From: Rheum nobile
Lineage: Eukaryota; Streptophyta; Magnoliopsida; Caryophyllales; Polygonaceae
Direction of reading: 5' to 3'
Length of the DNA: 64,000 nucleotides
NCBI GenBank assembly: GCA_027886185.1
Contig: WOAB01000595.1
Location: forward strand, 4,402,001 to 4,466,000
Each line of letters begins with the position of its first letter. Position 1 is the stretch's first letter. Below the pieces are notes generated by a model. The model was given only the letters and a program-made list of their open reading frames with translations. It was not told the origin of the DNA and did not search any database. Below are positions 45,171 to 57,200 of this stretch, piece after piece. Both the position numbers and the translations under genes were made by a program.

Positions 45171-48100
45171 GTGAGTGGGAATGAGAAGTGGTACATTGAT
45201 AGTGCTTGTTCATGCCACGTGACTGGAAAACAAGATCAACTCATCTCACTTCACAAACACTCCAAAGGGAGTGTAGCCCTTGGAGATAAGAGATGCAAAG
45301 AAATCATAGGAACGAGAGACACAAAACTAAACTCAAGCATAACGGTAAGAGATGTAAGTTTAGTTCATGAACTTGATTTTAGTTTGTTGAGTGTTGCACA
45401 GTTGTGTCATCAAAGGAACAACAAACTTGTCTTTACTTCCAAAGAATGTTACGTCAAAGACAGAGAAACCAATAATATCATTCTTAGAGGAGTCATGTAC
45501 AAGGATGTGTACATTGTTGACAAAGACTTCAAGCCAAAGGAAGTTCTATGCTTTGCGTTTATAGCTGATGAGACGGAACTGTGGCATAAAAGGCTTGGTC
45601 ACACAAATCTTCGACTAATTCATAAGCTCCATGCAAAGGAACTAGTATGTGGACTCCAAAGTGTTAAATCTGAATTCAATGGAGTTGTGATGCATGCGTG
45701 AGAGGAAAACAGACATGTTCCTCATTCAAGCTCAAACCCGATGTCACTACTTCTCATCCTCTAGAACTGATTCATATGGATCTCTGCGGTCCCATGAGGA
45801 TAAGAAGTCATGCAGGGAACATGTATGTTTTTGTTATTGTCGATGATTATTCTCGATTCACTTGGACAATCTTTCTTTCTTCAAAGAATGAAGTCTTCAC
45901 TGCATTTGAGACGTCCATCAAGAAGGCGGAAACCAGTTTGGGTAAAAAAGGAGAGATCAATTAGGTCCGACTATGGAACGGAGTTTGAGAACTCTATGTT
46001 TCTTGATTTTTGTAAGGAACATGGAATTTCGCATGATTTCTCCGCGCCTAGGACACCAAAGCAAAATGGAGTTGGGGAACAGAAGAATCGAACTTTGGAA
46101 GACATGGCTAGAACACTTCTCATTGCAAGCAATCTTCCACGAATCTGCTGGGCTGAAGCCATCAACATCGCTTGTTATATCCTAAATCGTGTCATGATGC
46201 ATCCTTTATTAAATAAAACTGCCTATGAACTAATAAGGGATTGCAAGCCCAATATTTCTCACTTGCGTGCTTTTGGATGCGGGTGTTACATTCACAACAA
46301 TGGGAAGGACAACTTGGGAAAATTTGAGCCACGAAGTGATGAAGGAATTTTCTAGGCTATGCAAAGACAAGTAAAGCTTACATGGTATTCAACAAGCGAA
46401 CTTGCAAAATTGAGGAAAGCTTCCATGTAGTCTTTAATGAAAGCTCAAAAGGTGCAAATAGTGAGTTGGAGTCATCATTCCATGTTGATGACTACCCAAG
46501 AATGCAGAGAGAAGATTCTGATGATAAAGGAGATGGCCCCCTCTCTAGAAGACATCCTAGTGGTAGGAATGAGGGTACTAATGCTGGTAGTTGCCACTCT
46601 AGTTCTCAAAGAACTTCAAGCTCATATGTTCCCACAGTCATAAATGTTGATACCATTAGCTCGTCACAAGCTGCGGATGTTCTCTTGTACTCATACAATA
46701 GCTGCGAATCCCAACAATACTGAGAATGTTACCACTGTTCCTTCTGGAAATTCTGGTGGTGCCACTATTGCTGATCACTGAGTAATGTCGAAGGAACAAT
46801 CCCAAATGAAGATGCCTCATTGCCTTCATCTTCAACGAATGCTCATGCGACTCAACCCTCTGATCCTTCAGTCGTTGTGTCAAAGAGTGTTCGAGTGCAA
46901 ACAGATCACCCTATTAACAACCTTATCACCCCCTTTGGTGAAAGAGGTTTTCACTCTAAACTCAACTTGTTATGTGCCTTCCATGCGTTTATTTCTCTTG
47001 TAGAGCCTAAGTCTATCAAGGAAGCTTTGAAGGAACCAGACTAGATTGTAGCTATATATGCAAGAAAAGCTACATTAGTTTGAAAGGAACAAAGTATGGA
47101 GACTTGTTCCTCTGCCCCACAACAAACATGCCATTGGTACCCGCTGGGTGTTTAGGAACAAGCTGGATGATTCTAGTGTGATAACAAGGAACAAGGCAAG
47201 GTTGGTTGCTCAAGGGTACAATCAACAAGAAGGGTTAGACTATGATACGACTTATGCTCCAGTGGCTCGCATTGAAGCTATTCGTCTTCTCATTGCCTAT
47301 GTTGTACACAAAGGATTCACATTATATCAAATGGATGTCAAGACCACATTCTTGAACGGATACCTACAAGAGGAAGTATATGTGAAGCAACCCCCAGGAT
47401 TTGAAGATGCCAGTTGTCCCTCTCATGTGTATGCTTTGGATAAGGCTTAGTACAGTCTTAAGCAAGCACCTCGTGCTTGGTTTGATAGACTTGCACAATT
47501 CCTTATTTCCAATAGATATAGGCGATGAACGATTGATAAGACAATGTTCCTCCTGGAACAGAATGGTGAGACTCTGGTTGTTCAAGTCTATGTTAATGAT
47601 ATTATTTTTGGTTCCACCAACCCTGCTCTTGTAGACAAGTTCAAAACTCTTATGAGTAGTGAGTTTGAGATGAGTATGATAGGGGAACTTTCCTTTTTCC
47701 TTGGACTACAAGTCACACAGATTAAGGAAGGAACAAAGATTCATCAGCAGAAGTATATAAAGGAACTGTTGAAGAAATATGGTGTGGATTCTGCTAAAAC
47801 CATTGTCACTCTTATTTCACCTAACACTCGTTTAGATGCAGACTTGAATGGAACAAATGTTAATCCTACAATGGATAGAGGAATGATTGGTTCCCTCCTT
47901 TATCTCATGGCAAGTAGGCCGGATATACTCTTCAATGTTTGTCTTTGTGCTAGATTTCAATCCAATCCTAAAGACTCACACTTGAAGGAAGTGAAGTGAA
48001 TATTTCGATACCTCAAGGGAATGGACCACTTTGTTGGGCACAGACGCTAACTAAGAACTGTGATTTCAATCTTGTTGGCTTCACAGACGCTCACTTTGTT

Positions 48101-48535
48101 GGGCACGTAGTCGATAGAAAGAGCACCTCTAGAACGGCACAATTCGTTGGTCCCTGCCTTGTCTCATGGGGATCCAAGAAGCAAAACTATGTGACCCTTT
48201 CCACTGCAAAAGCTGAGTATGTTGCCACAGCAAGTTGTTGTGCTCAAGTATTGTGGTTAAAGCATCAACTGGAGGACTTTGGTATGTCTCTTGGCACTGT
48301 TCCTATCATGTGTGATAATACTAGTGCTATTAACATTTTGAAAAATTCAGTTCATCATTCATGTACTAAGCATATTGACATTCGTCATCATTTTCTTCGT
48401 GATAATATTGATATTGGTCTCATTAGAATGGAACATTGCAGGACTGAAAATCAACTTGCATACATTTTCACATAGGCACTAGACAAAGGACCATTCGAGC
48501 ATCTTCGTTTGCTCCTTGGCATGATCTCTCTTAAT
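45171..48535 (+). pseudogene. element E pol, frameshifted
   Basis: The protease motif WYIDSACSCHVTG is near 45190 (Asp-Ser-Ala active site). GAG-pre-integrase follows (LWHKRLGHTNLRLIHKL, about 45580). The integrase core comes next (LIHMDLCGPMRIRSHAGNMY, SDYGTEFENSMF, TPKQNGVGEQKNRTLEDMAR, where the usual VVERKN is VGEQKN). RT is at 47148-47999 (FRNKLDDSSVITRNKARLVA, QMDVKTTFLNG, FQSNPKDSHLKEV), where the YVDD box reads YVND. RNase H is at 47996-48475 (TLSTAKAEYVATASC, CDNTSAINI). Stops or frameshifts occur at about 45700, 45964, 46353, 46723, 47044, 47449, 47527, 47999 and 48475. The element cannot encode active pol. Confidence 0.85.
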
Positions 48536-49255
48536 TAAGGAATGCCATGTCCACTATTCCCTCAATGCTTGGCTAAATTGATCACATTTTTCATGGAGGT
48601 TCATGCTTAACTGCTCATTGCTTGATTTTGCTTTTTCATGATTTTTGCTCATGTTAGGGTTATTCAGTCTTAGGGAACTTAACAACTTGTCTATTGATTC
48701 GTGTCGAACTACTTGATTGCATGATAACATCTTATTTGAGACCACACAACCGATTTGATGACCGATCCCTCAATCCAAGCCCATATGATAATCGGTTGTG
48801 AGCCTACCTTAACCTCAATTCAGGTAAATGTTCCCTACGATCCCTCTTTGCTAAACTTTTTACTAGGCATAGTTATCTGAATTTTTATTCATTACCATGT
48901 TATATACGTTTGGATATACTATTTTTGTGTGAACCCAACTTGAAATATCCAGACAAGCCTCACTATTCACTCATGGTCTCAGGGGAACAAAGATGGTTGC
49001 TCTGGTTAAGGGAGGGCTGTCATGGGAACTTTGATGCTTGGAACAGTGGTAGAACGTTGTATGGTTGCATGTGAACGTTGGAAATGGCTAGTATTGGGAT
49101 TTGATTACTCTGTCTGTAGGAACGGCTAACGCATGAAACGAGGAAAAAAACAAAAATTGTCATTATCAGAGGAGAGAGAAAAGATTGCGTTTGGGTAGAT
49201 TTTGGTAAGTCGGTTTTGATTTTTTGAAAGATATTATTTCAGAAGATCATCCTCT
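48536..49255 (+). other. spacer between pol and envelope-like ORF in element E
   Basis: Non-coding. It has short matches to the post-pol spacer of element D (TGATCCCTCA... AAGCCCA... GTTGTGAGCCTACCTTA-type phrases near 48765-48815 and 58168-58220), supporting common ancestry of E and D. Confidence 0.55.
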
Positions 49256-49401
49256 TTCCTATATATACTTTACCAAATCCCCCACAATCCTTCACCGTAA
49301 TCCTATTTCCCAATCTCTCTCTCGCTCTCAATCTCTCCCAAAGCTCTCTCCCTCTGCTATTAACCTAATTCTCTTGCCTCGCCTCCATCATCCCCACAAC
49401 A
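49256..49401 (+). promoter_or_regulatory. promoter-like region before the envelope-like ORF
   Basis: A TATA-like CCTATATATACTTTACC at 49258-49274 is followed by about 125 bp of C/T-rich sequence (CTCTCTCTCGCTCTCAATC), then the ATG at 49402. This is the layout of many plant core promoters with pyrimidine-rich 5' UTRs. Function is an inference. Confidence 0.4.
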
Positions 49402-50905
49402 ATGGCTTCCCCTAGTGATCTCTCAAACAAGGTTGTTGATGACATGTCCGATGCTGAGATTGATGCTTTCCCTCCAGAAGAAGAAAGTCGCTCGCACCAG
49501 ACCCTCCAAACCCTCCATCCCTTCCTCAGATTGCACAAGCTGCCACAGAGTCGGTGGAACAAGCCGCTAATCCCGCCGCCTCAACTCCCTCTCCGGTGGT
49601 GAAATATAAGTCGCCGCCGAAGGCTCAAGAACTTGCATCCTCTCTGGATCTTGTCCCTATGGTGGAGAAGGCGTCGAGCTCAAAGGCTCATGAAGAAGAT
49701 GAGATGTCTTTCCTTCTAAGGATAGAGTGGAAGAGGAGGAACCGTCTTTGCGGTCTGTTGAAGAGGAACTTGGTGTAAAGTCAACACCTTTGGAGGTTGT
49801 TCGTCCACGAGGATGAAAAAGAAAGGCTATTGACATCTCTCAGGCTGAAGAAGAAGAAGAGGAAGACGACGATGACCTCAAGATTATTGGCACTCGACAT
49901 GCGTCTACTGAATATTCAATGCCGATAAACTCTGGTGGGGATGAGACCGTTCCCAAAACTCTAAAGGGTCGTCTTCGCTCTGCAACAAAGTCTGAAAAGA
50001 AGAAGGTGAAGCATGAAATTCAAGTCTCTGAGACCGTTCCGGACTTCACTGAGGGTAAACACATCCTATCTCCTCTACTCATTAAGGAAAGTTTCTTTGC
50101 TAAGCACAAGGTGGAGGAGATTTTGGATCTTCTTCGATTTCAAGGGTGGGAACGTCTCTGTTCTTCAAGAGCTATTGTGAATGAAGTTTAAGTCAGGGAC
50201 TTTTACCACTACTATCATCTCTCCAAAGCTGATGCGATGTCTGGGTCCTCAAAGATTGATGGGGATGACATCTTGTTTACTGCCAAGGTAATCTCAAACT
50301 TGTTGTTTGTTCCTTTAGGTGGATTCTATAATGCTCCCTTTGAGAAAAATTCTAGGGAGTACAATGATGAGAAGCTGGCTTGTATGGAACGTTTGTTTGG
50401 TTCCACTATTGGGGAACTGCACACTGGTCGCCTGCTACTGCCTCAAAGAAAAGTGTTAAACATCATCTCCAAGGTTGTTGTGCCTCATCAAGAGAAACAC
50501 ACTACTCTCACCCTATGTGATCTTTTTTTGCTTGATCTCTTTAGGAGACGGGAGAAGATTGATCTTCCCAGGGTGATTCTGTGTCACATGGATAGGTGCA
50601 AAGCAAAGTCTCATTTGTTAGCTTATCCAGGTCTAGTGAAGATGTTATTGCTCACGGACAACCTCTATAGAGAAGAAAATGAAGTCACCTTGGGTAATGA
50701 GTTGGATGCCTCTTGTGTAGAGAAGATGAAGTACAAAGGAGATTCTAAAGGAACATATATAGCACATGGGAAAAAGTCTGTTGGTGAAGGAATGTCCAGG
50801 GGAGGATCTGTTCAGCACCAAATCCTTACTAAGGCACAAACAGATGAACATCACGATGCAGTTGCTTTTGGATCATTTTATGAACATAGACAAGCAGTAA
50901 TTTAA
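49402..50905 (+). pseudogene. envelope-like / putative plant transposon protein ORF of element E
   Basis: Begins MASPSDLSNKVVDDMSDAEI. An acidic, Pro/Ser-rich N-terminus is broken into three frames (49402-49602, 49554-49778, 49919-50191). A longer conserved part follows (50237-50905): DDILFTAKVISNLLFVPLGG, then YNDEKLACMERLFGS and LPQRKVLNIISKVVVPHQEK, ending DLPRVILCHMDRC. The R-V-L-N-I-I, L-L-D-L-F and I-L-x-H-M spacing is what I associate with the downstream envelope-like ORF of SIRE and Athila elements (putative plant transposon protein domain). Its role is unknown, and I see no signal peptide or clear membrane helix. A stop separates 50191 from 50237. Confidence 0.55.
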
Positions 50906-51051
50906 TGCTACACCTTATTTATTTATTTGATGTATATATATATAGATGTACTTTGTAGTAGGTTATGTTATTGCAAAAACTCATAAATGTCTGATACATA
51001 TATCTTAAGAGAATAGGTAAGATCAACTAACAATTGGTTATAAGGAGAATT
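50906..51051. other. AT-rich junction between elements E and G
   Basis: Short AT-rich stretch where the rest of element E, including a 3' LTR, would be expected. Nothing recognised. Confidence 0.4.
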
Positions 51052-53390
51052 TGATGGAATATGTGTCCTTTAATCAAGATGGCAATTACTAATGATAGAA
51101 TAAGATTATAATGGAGATTAATAATCCAGATATTTTAGGTAGTCTTAGTGCTTTGCTAGAAGCCAATTATGACTTATGGAATAAATTAGATTTGACCCAT
51201 TGCTATTATATCCGGATCCTATAAGGTCACACACAATAGAGTAATTGGGCTAGATCAAAGCAACTCGAGGCCCATTGTGGGACTGGGAAATTCACTCAGT
51301 GTATATTGTTGGAAGAGTGAATTATTCATCAAGTAATAATAAAGTGTTATCTATTTACATGATGACAAAAGGAAAATTATCTTTTAGAAAGATAAAATAT
51401 TGTATCAACCATAAATATCTCTTTCTAGTTAAAATGAGATTTATCTTATAAGATATATGATATAAGATAAGACAATATATATATATTCCAAATATACTAA
51501 TGAAAAGATCTCTTACTTGAAGAGATAAAGAGGAGAATTCGATGGTTTTGGAAAGTAGTCAAGTTTTTAATATATACATACATATTAGATATGTACGTAT
51601 AGATTGACAATTCTTCCAAATTGAAAAGAGACTTCACGTGAAAGTGAATTGCTGCTAACAACCGAAGCCATCACTTTTGCTTCTCACGGCCGTACTCCAA
51701 TTTGGTGGAGTTTGTTTGTTCTCGTTCATTCGTTCTAGCGAACGAAGGCAAGGCGATCTAGTATCGTGCTCGTGTGGACCAAATAGAGGAGTCACACTTG
51801 ATGCTTCATTTTCCAAGGTGATCTCGAAAACAAGTTTTGCATCAAAAGGTATGTTACTCTTTCATATGTGATTTATATCAAGTTTATGCATGAGATCATA
51901 AGTTAGATGTTAGAAAACTGTTTTCTGAAATTCCGCTTAAAGCATATATATCCCTACAGAGGTATCAGAGCCTCTTGCATAAATTGATATAATCATGATT
52001 AAAGTTGTTAATTTGGATGCATGTTATTGATTATTTTGGTTCAATCTAGTGGTAAAATTGATGTATGGATTAACTTGTATGATTCAAATTGTGATTTTAA
52101 TTGATTGGATGCATAAAGTTGTGACTTTTGTGTGCTTAATATACTCAAAACATTTCAGCCACTTGACCAAACTTATGCATGCTAAAATTCCGATTTTTTT
52201 GCTTAATTTTGACCCTAAAATCGATCTGTATGTTTAATTTATGCAAGAGATATGATTTCTTGTATAAATCATAATCACACATAAAAATACTTGATTTTTC
52301 ATGTTGGTGAAAATTGATTCAAACCCTAGAAATTTAGAATTTCATGTCTTGAATGCCCAAAGTTGATTAATTTTGTATGAAATTGGTTCATACATTAATT
52401 TTTCAAAATACTAGTTTTCTGAAAATTACACTATATTATCCTTAAAATCATCAAAATTTGTAATTGTTACAAAATTTGAGTGGGAGAAGGGGTAAAACCG
52501 TGGCTGGATGGCCAAAAGTGGCTCACGGCGGTGCGTGGTGGCCGGCGGCAGGACGGGGGTGGTGCGGCAGCGGTCCGGGGGGCGGCTGGCTGCGCGGGCT
52601 GGCTGGGGTGGTGGTTGCATGGTGCAGCTAGGGTGGGGGATGAATTAGGGTTAGGGTTTGTTAGCATAAGATCCTAACTACCTTAATTAGATATGATAAC
52701 AAGATATCTTATCTCTAGAGTATATTTTATCCAATTATACATGGTAATGATTAATATTGGTATTAATTCCATATATGATTTTATTGAATTAAAATAATAA
52801 GAAGATTTGATAAATTATTTTCTTGGATAATTTAATTAATTTAATCTTGAAAGTCTATTAATATGATTAATAGTCTATTATTGTCTCTTAATATTTGATA
52901 ATATATTATGCATGTATGAATTAATATTATGATATTATTATTGCATGTGGTGACTGGTATGGCCCAAATAGGATAGAAAATACGATTTGCATATCGTTAT
53001 TGTTTTCTTGTACACGATATGTGTATCGTTATGTATTTTTGTAATTTAATTTTCAAGAAATTAGATTAGATTTACATTATGTAATACAAGAGAAGAAGAT
53101 CCTATGAAGATTCAAGGATGGAGATCCAGAGGAGAATCAAGAATGGAGATCCAAGAGACAAGAATAATCTATGAATATTAGATCTTATGGATTTTTAGGG
53201 GCCATACTAGGATCACATTTATTTATTGTATTTGTTTTGCTTTAAATATCTCTAAGTTTATCTTTTGGTCTTTTGTTGAGTATAACCAAATCAAGGTTGT
53301 AAACCCCTTATATAGATTTACCTGTACTATCCCAAGGTCAAATCATGGACACCTTGCTTTGGCAAAACATATCCATCAAATTCCAAGGGC
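51052..53390 (+). mobile_element. element G: 5' part of a copia-like LTR retrotransposon
   Basis: A candidate 5' LTR (51052-51958, TGATGGAATATGTG to ATCCCTACA) is followed one base later by AGGTATCAGAGC (51960-51971), the iMet primer site with one mismatch. The leader then runs about 1.4 kb without gag and is cut off where the tandem array begins at about 53391. A GC-rich block at 52490-52650 stands out in otherwise AT-rich DNA. No second LTR is in the window. Confidence 0.6.
51960..51971 (+). promoter_or_regulatory. element G primer-binding site
   Basis: AGGTATCAGAGC, one mismatch from the iMet consensus, directly after the TG...CA unit ending at 51958. Confidence 0.65.
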
Positions 53391-53585
53391 CTCTATTGAT
53401 AGACTATGTATCTTGATCTTGTTCTTCGATCTTGATCTTGTTACAAAGAGTAAATATTACAAAGGGTTTTTGAGAAAGGATTCTCAACACATGAGAGCTT
53501 TTGATGTCTGAAAAAGCTTGCTTCTCTACAGCTGAGAAGCTTCACTTAAATAGGAAGTTGAAAATGAACTATTGAAATTCACTAT
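53391..53585 (-). repeat. partial unit 0 of the 1.59 kb array
   Basis: From CTCTATTGATAGACTATG to AAATTCACTAT this matches the leader/promoter part of units at 61546-61735 and 63134-63328 nearly base for base. It includes the minus-strand TATA-like CCTATTTAAG (53545-53554). Element D separates it from the rest of the array. Confidence 0.85.
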
Positions 53586-54212
53586 TGTTGAATTCCTTAG
53601 GTTTTGATAGTAACAAACATTCAACTAATCTGGGTACTAAGTGTTTCAGGAACAAAGACAGTTGTCTCAGGGAACCATTGCAGCGAAGGATCGAAGAGGG
53701 AACAAAGCTCTGTTCATGTGTTTTGTTACCTCTGAAGGACCAACAGCGTCGAACAAGATCGAAGCTGCGAATGGAAAGAAGAATCCAGCGTGCCATTTAT
53801 GGAAACAAATCAAACGCAGAATCATGCACGCGGTCAAGGATGAATGACTTTGGCTCCAAGGATCAAGCCGATTCGGAAGATATGGAGAGAGAAGCCCGAT
53901 TGTGTTATCTTAGGAAAACCTTCCTAAGATAAGATAATTGGAGAGAGAGTACTCTATCTTATCCAAATATATTAATTTACGGAATCCTTCCTTCAAATTA
54001 ATATAGACGGCTGGGATATTATTCCCTCTACAAAATCCTCTCAAGCGAAAGCTTGAAGGTATTGGTTTTTCCTTGAGAAGCTAGTTTTGCTAATCAAGGT
54101 TTCCATTATATATCGTGAGTTCGTTCGTTATCTTTCCTGCTATATTTATCCGCTGCAACTTCTGTGGGAACAAAGCTTTTGTTCCCTCAAACGTAACTCT
54201 AACGATCCAACA
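53586..54212 (+). repeat. element D 5' LTR
   Basis: 627 bp. Compared with the 3' LTR it lacks about 311 bp at 54037, between CTACAAAATC and CTCTCAAGCG. Confidence 0.9.
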
Positions 54213-54214
54213 AT

Positions 54215-54226
54215 TGGTATAAGAGC
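54215..54226 (+). promoter_or_regulatory. element D primer-binding site
   Basis: TGGTATAAGAGC, one mismatch from the iMet complement, two bases after the 5' LTR. Confidence 0.8.
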
Positions 54227-54272
54227 CTGGTGATCTAGATTGTTTGTTTTAGTTACAGATTCTGCAGGAAAG

Positions 54273-57200
54273 ATGTCGTCAGGAAATGCCTTGGATAGAG
54301 ACTCTGAAGAAGGTGATGTAGATGTGGCTCTCATCACTCAAGCCATGAAGAAGATATGGTCTCAAAGCAAAGGCACTAAAGGTTCGGTCATGGTTCACAA
54401 TGACATCAAGAAGGTTGTCTGCTCTCACTGCTATGACAACGGACACTTCGCAAAAAGGTGCCTTAACAAAGCGGCAGGTTCTTCTCAGGTCTTCAACGAG
54501 GAACAAACGAGGATTGCGAAGTGGGGTGACTGCAGCTCAGATGATGAAGCATCTCCTCTCTCAAAGGATATCTGCTTGATGAGCTCAAAAGGTCCCAACG
54601 TATCAGAAGGTGGTTCTCATAAATCCGAGGAAGCAAGGAAAGGCTCTTGGCACCTTGACAGTGCATGTTCAAGTCACATGACAGGGAACAGTGAATGGTT
54701 CACTTCTCTTCAGCCAGCCTCAGGGGCATCGATAACTTTTGGAAACAAGAGTAAGAGTGAGGTTTGTGGTATCGGTATGGTAAGACTCTCTAAACACATC
54801 ACTGTGAATAATGTGAATCTAGTGAATAATCTCAAGTTTGATCTGTTTAGTGTGGCTCAACTATGTCAAAACAGAAAAAATAGGGTAGTCTTTACCACTG
54901 ATGATTGTCATGTTGAGTGTCTAAGTACAGGGAAAATCTTACTCAAAGGGATCTGCGACAACAATGTCTATAAGGTCGACCCTGCTTTCATCCCTGACAA
55001 GGACCTATGTCTGTCGTCTATTGCTGAGACGACAGACTTGTGGCACAAACGCTTTGGACATGCTAGCCTTCAACTCCTATCCAAACTTCATAGACAAGAG
55101 TTGGTGAATGGCCTTCCCAAGGTTGAAGCAATGAGAAGTGACGTGTGTGATGCATGCATTAAAGGAAAACAAGTGAGGTCTTCCTTCAAGTCAAAAAGGG
55201 ATGTAAGTACAACACGTGCTCTGGAATTAGTCCACATGGATCTTTGTGGGCCTATGCGCACGAAGATCCGTGGGGGAAATGCATATGTCTTTGTTATTGT
55301 TGATGACTATTCCAGGTACACATGGACTCTATTTATCTCCACAAAGGATGAAGTGTTCGCGGAGTTTGAGTCCTGGCTTAAGGCAGCCGAAAGGAGCACT
55401 GGACATTCCTTGGGGTCTATTCGCACTGATCATGGAACTGAATTCGAGAACTCTCAGTTCCTATCCCTCTGTAGGAACAGAGGTATCAACCACAACTTCT
55501 CTGCTCCCAGGACCCCACAGCAAAACGGTGTTGTTGAAAGAAAGAACAGAACTCTGGAAGACATGACGCGTACTCTTCTCATCTCAAGTGGTCTTCCAAG
55601 GAGTTTCTGGGCCGAAGCCTTGAATGCTGCGTGCTACGTTCTGAACAGAGCAACCATCCGTCCTCTTCTGAACAAAACTGCCTATGAGCTTCTGAAGGGA
55701 AGGAAACCTAATGTGTCTCATTTGCGCACATTTGGTTGCAAGTGCTTCGTCCACAACAACGGGAAAGATTCTCTTGGGAAGTTTGATCCCATAAGTGATG
55801 AAGGAACTTTTGTAGGATATTCACAGCAAAGCAAGGCCTATAAAGTTTTCAACAAGAGAACCAGAAAGGTAGAGGAAAGCGTTCATGTTGTATTTGATGA
55901 AACTGTTATGGCTGGTAATAATGTGCAGGAACTATCAGGCAACATCGAGCTTTCCGAAGATGATTTCTTTCAGCTTGTAGATAGCAATGTCAGCGGTGGG
56001 ACCTCTGAAGATCAAGAAACTCAAAATGATCCCTCTACACCAAGAACTCCCAATTCCGCCAACTCAGGGGGCAATGAAGAAAATGCTTACCCCCCTGATG
56101 TATCTCAGGCACCTCAGGGGGAACAAAGCCCAAGTCACGGCACAACGGAGCCCTCTGAGGACTGCCCTTCTGCTGAAGGAACGAGAAATGTCAATCCTAA
56201 CGCTAATGGCACAGGAGGTGAAGGCTCAAGTGTTGGGAACGCTGATTCAGAGGAATTCGACATCAACAATCTCCGAGTTCCTAACTACCAGCAAAAGTGG
56301 GCTCATCTAGTCAAGCTAATCGTCACTGACTATAGAAAGGGAGCACCTCAGAGCACTCGTTCCTCCCTACAAAATTTCTGTGCTTTCAATGCTTTTCTCT
56401 CTTTGCAAGAACCCAAAACTGTAGGAGAAGCATTGAAGGATCCTGACTGGATAAACGCCATGCAAGAGGAACTTCACCAGTTCGAAAGAAACAAGGTTTG
56501 GCGGTTAGTTCCTCGTCCAAGGAACAGAACAGTGATTGGAACCAAGTGGGTGTTCAGAAACAAGTTGGATGATCAAGGTCAGGTCACAAGGAACAAAGCT
56601 AGGCTGGTGGTGAAAGGTTACAACCAGCAGGAAGGCATCGACTATGATGAGACCTTTGCTCCTGTTGCCAGGTTAGAAGCAATAAGACTCCTAATTGCGT
56701 ATTCTTCTTTCCATGGGTTCAAGCTGCAACAGATGGATGTCAAGACTGCCTTCTTGAATGGAGTTCTTAAGGAGGAAGTCTACGTGGAGCAAACACCCGG
56801 CTTTGATGACACCACTCAACCTGACCATGTCTACATTTTAGACAAAGCTCTGTATGGTCTCAAGCAAGCCCCGAGGGCCTGGTATGAAAGGCTCTCACAG
56901 TTCCTTCTGACACACGGATACGTTCGAGGAAAGGTCGATAAGACTCTATTCCTTCTGAAGGAAGGGAAGCATATTCTGGTGGTCCAAGTCTATGTTGATG
57001 ATATCATCTTTGGATCCACTGATGATAAACTGGTTCAGAAATTCTCTAAGCTGATGGCCAGTGAATTCGAGATGAGCATGGTTGGAGAACTCAAGTTCTT
57101 CCTAGGTCTGCAAGTCTCTCACGGAGATGAGGGAACCAAAGTGCACCAACAGAAGTATCTCAGGGAGTGCGTCAAAAAGTTTGGTATGAATGATGCGAAA

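Larger units (their letters stand above)
38570..51051 (+). mobile_element. element E: SIRE-like Ty1/copia retrotransposon, degenerate
   Basis: Begins with an LTR (TGTTGGAACGATGACG at 38570), which is interrupted by element F and ends near 43094. A primer site TGGTATCATAGC follows at 43097-43108. Then come gag, protease, integrase, RT, RNase H and an envelope-like ORF, all on the plus strand and all broken. The order INT-RT-RH is Ty1/copia, and the extra downstream ORF is known from the SIRE/Maximus lineage. No 3' LTR is found before element G begins at 51052, so the 3' end is lost. Confidence 0.85.

Noticed and set aside
55987..56310. 107-codon plus frame overlapping element D pol
   Set aside because: A shadow frame of the Pro/Ser-rich linker between integrase and RT.
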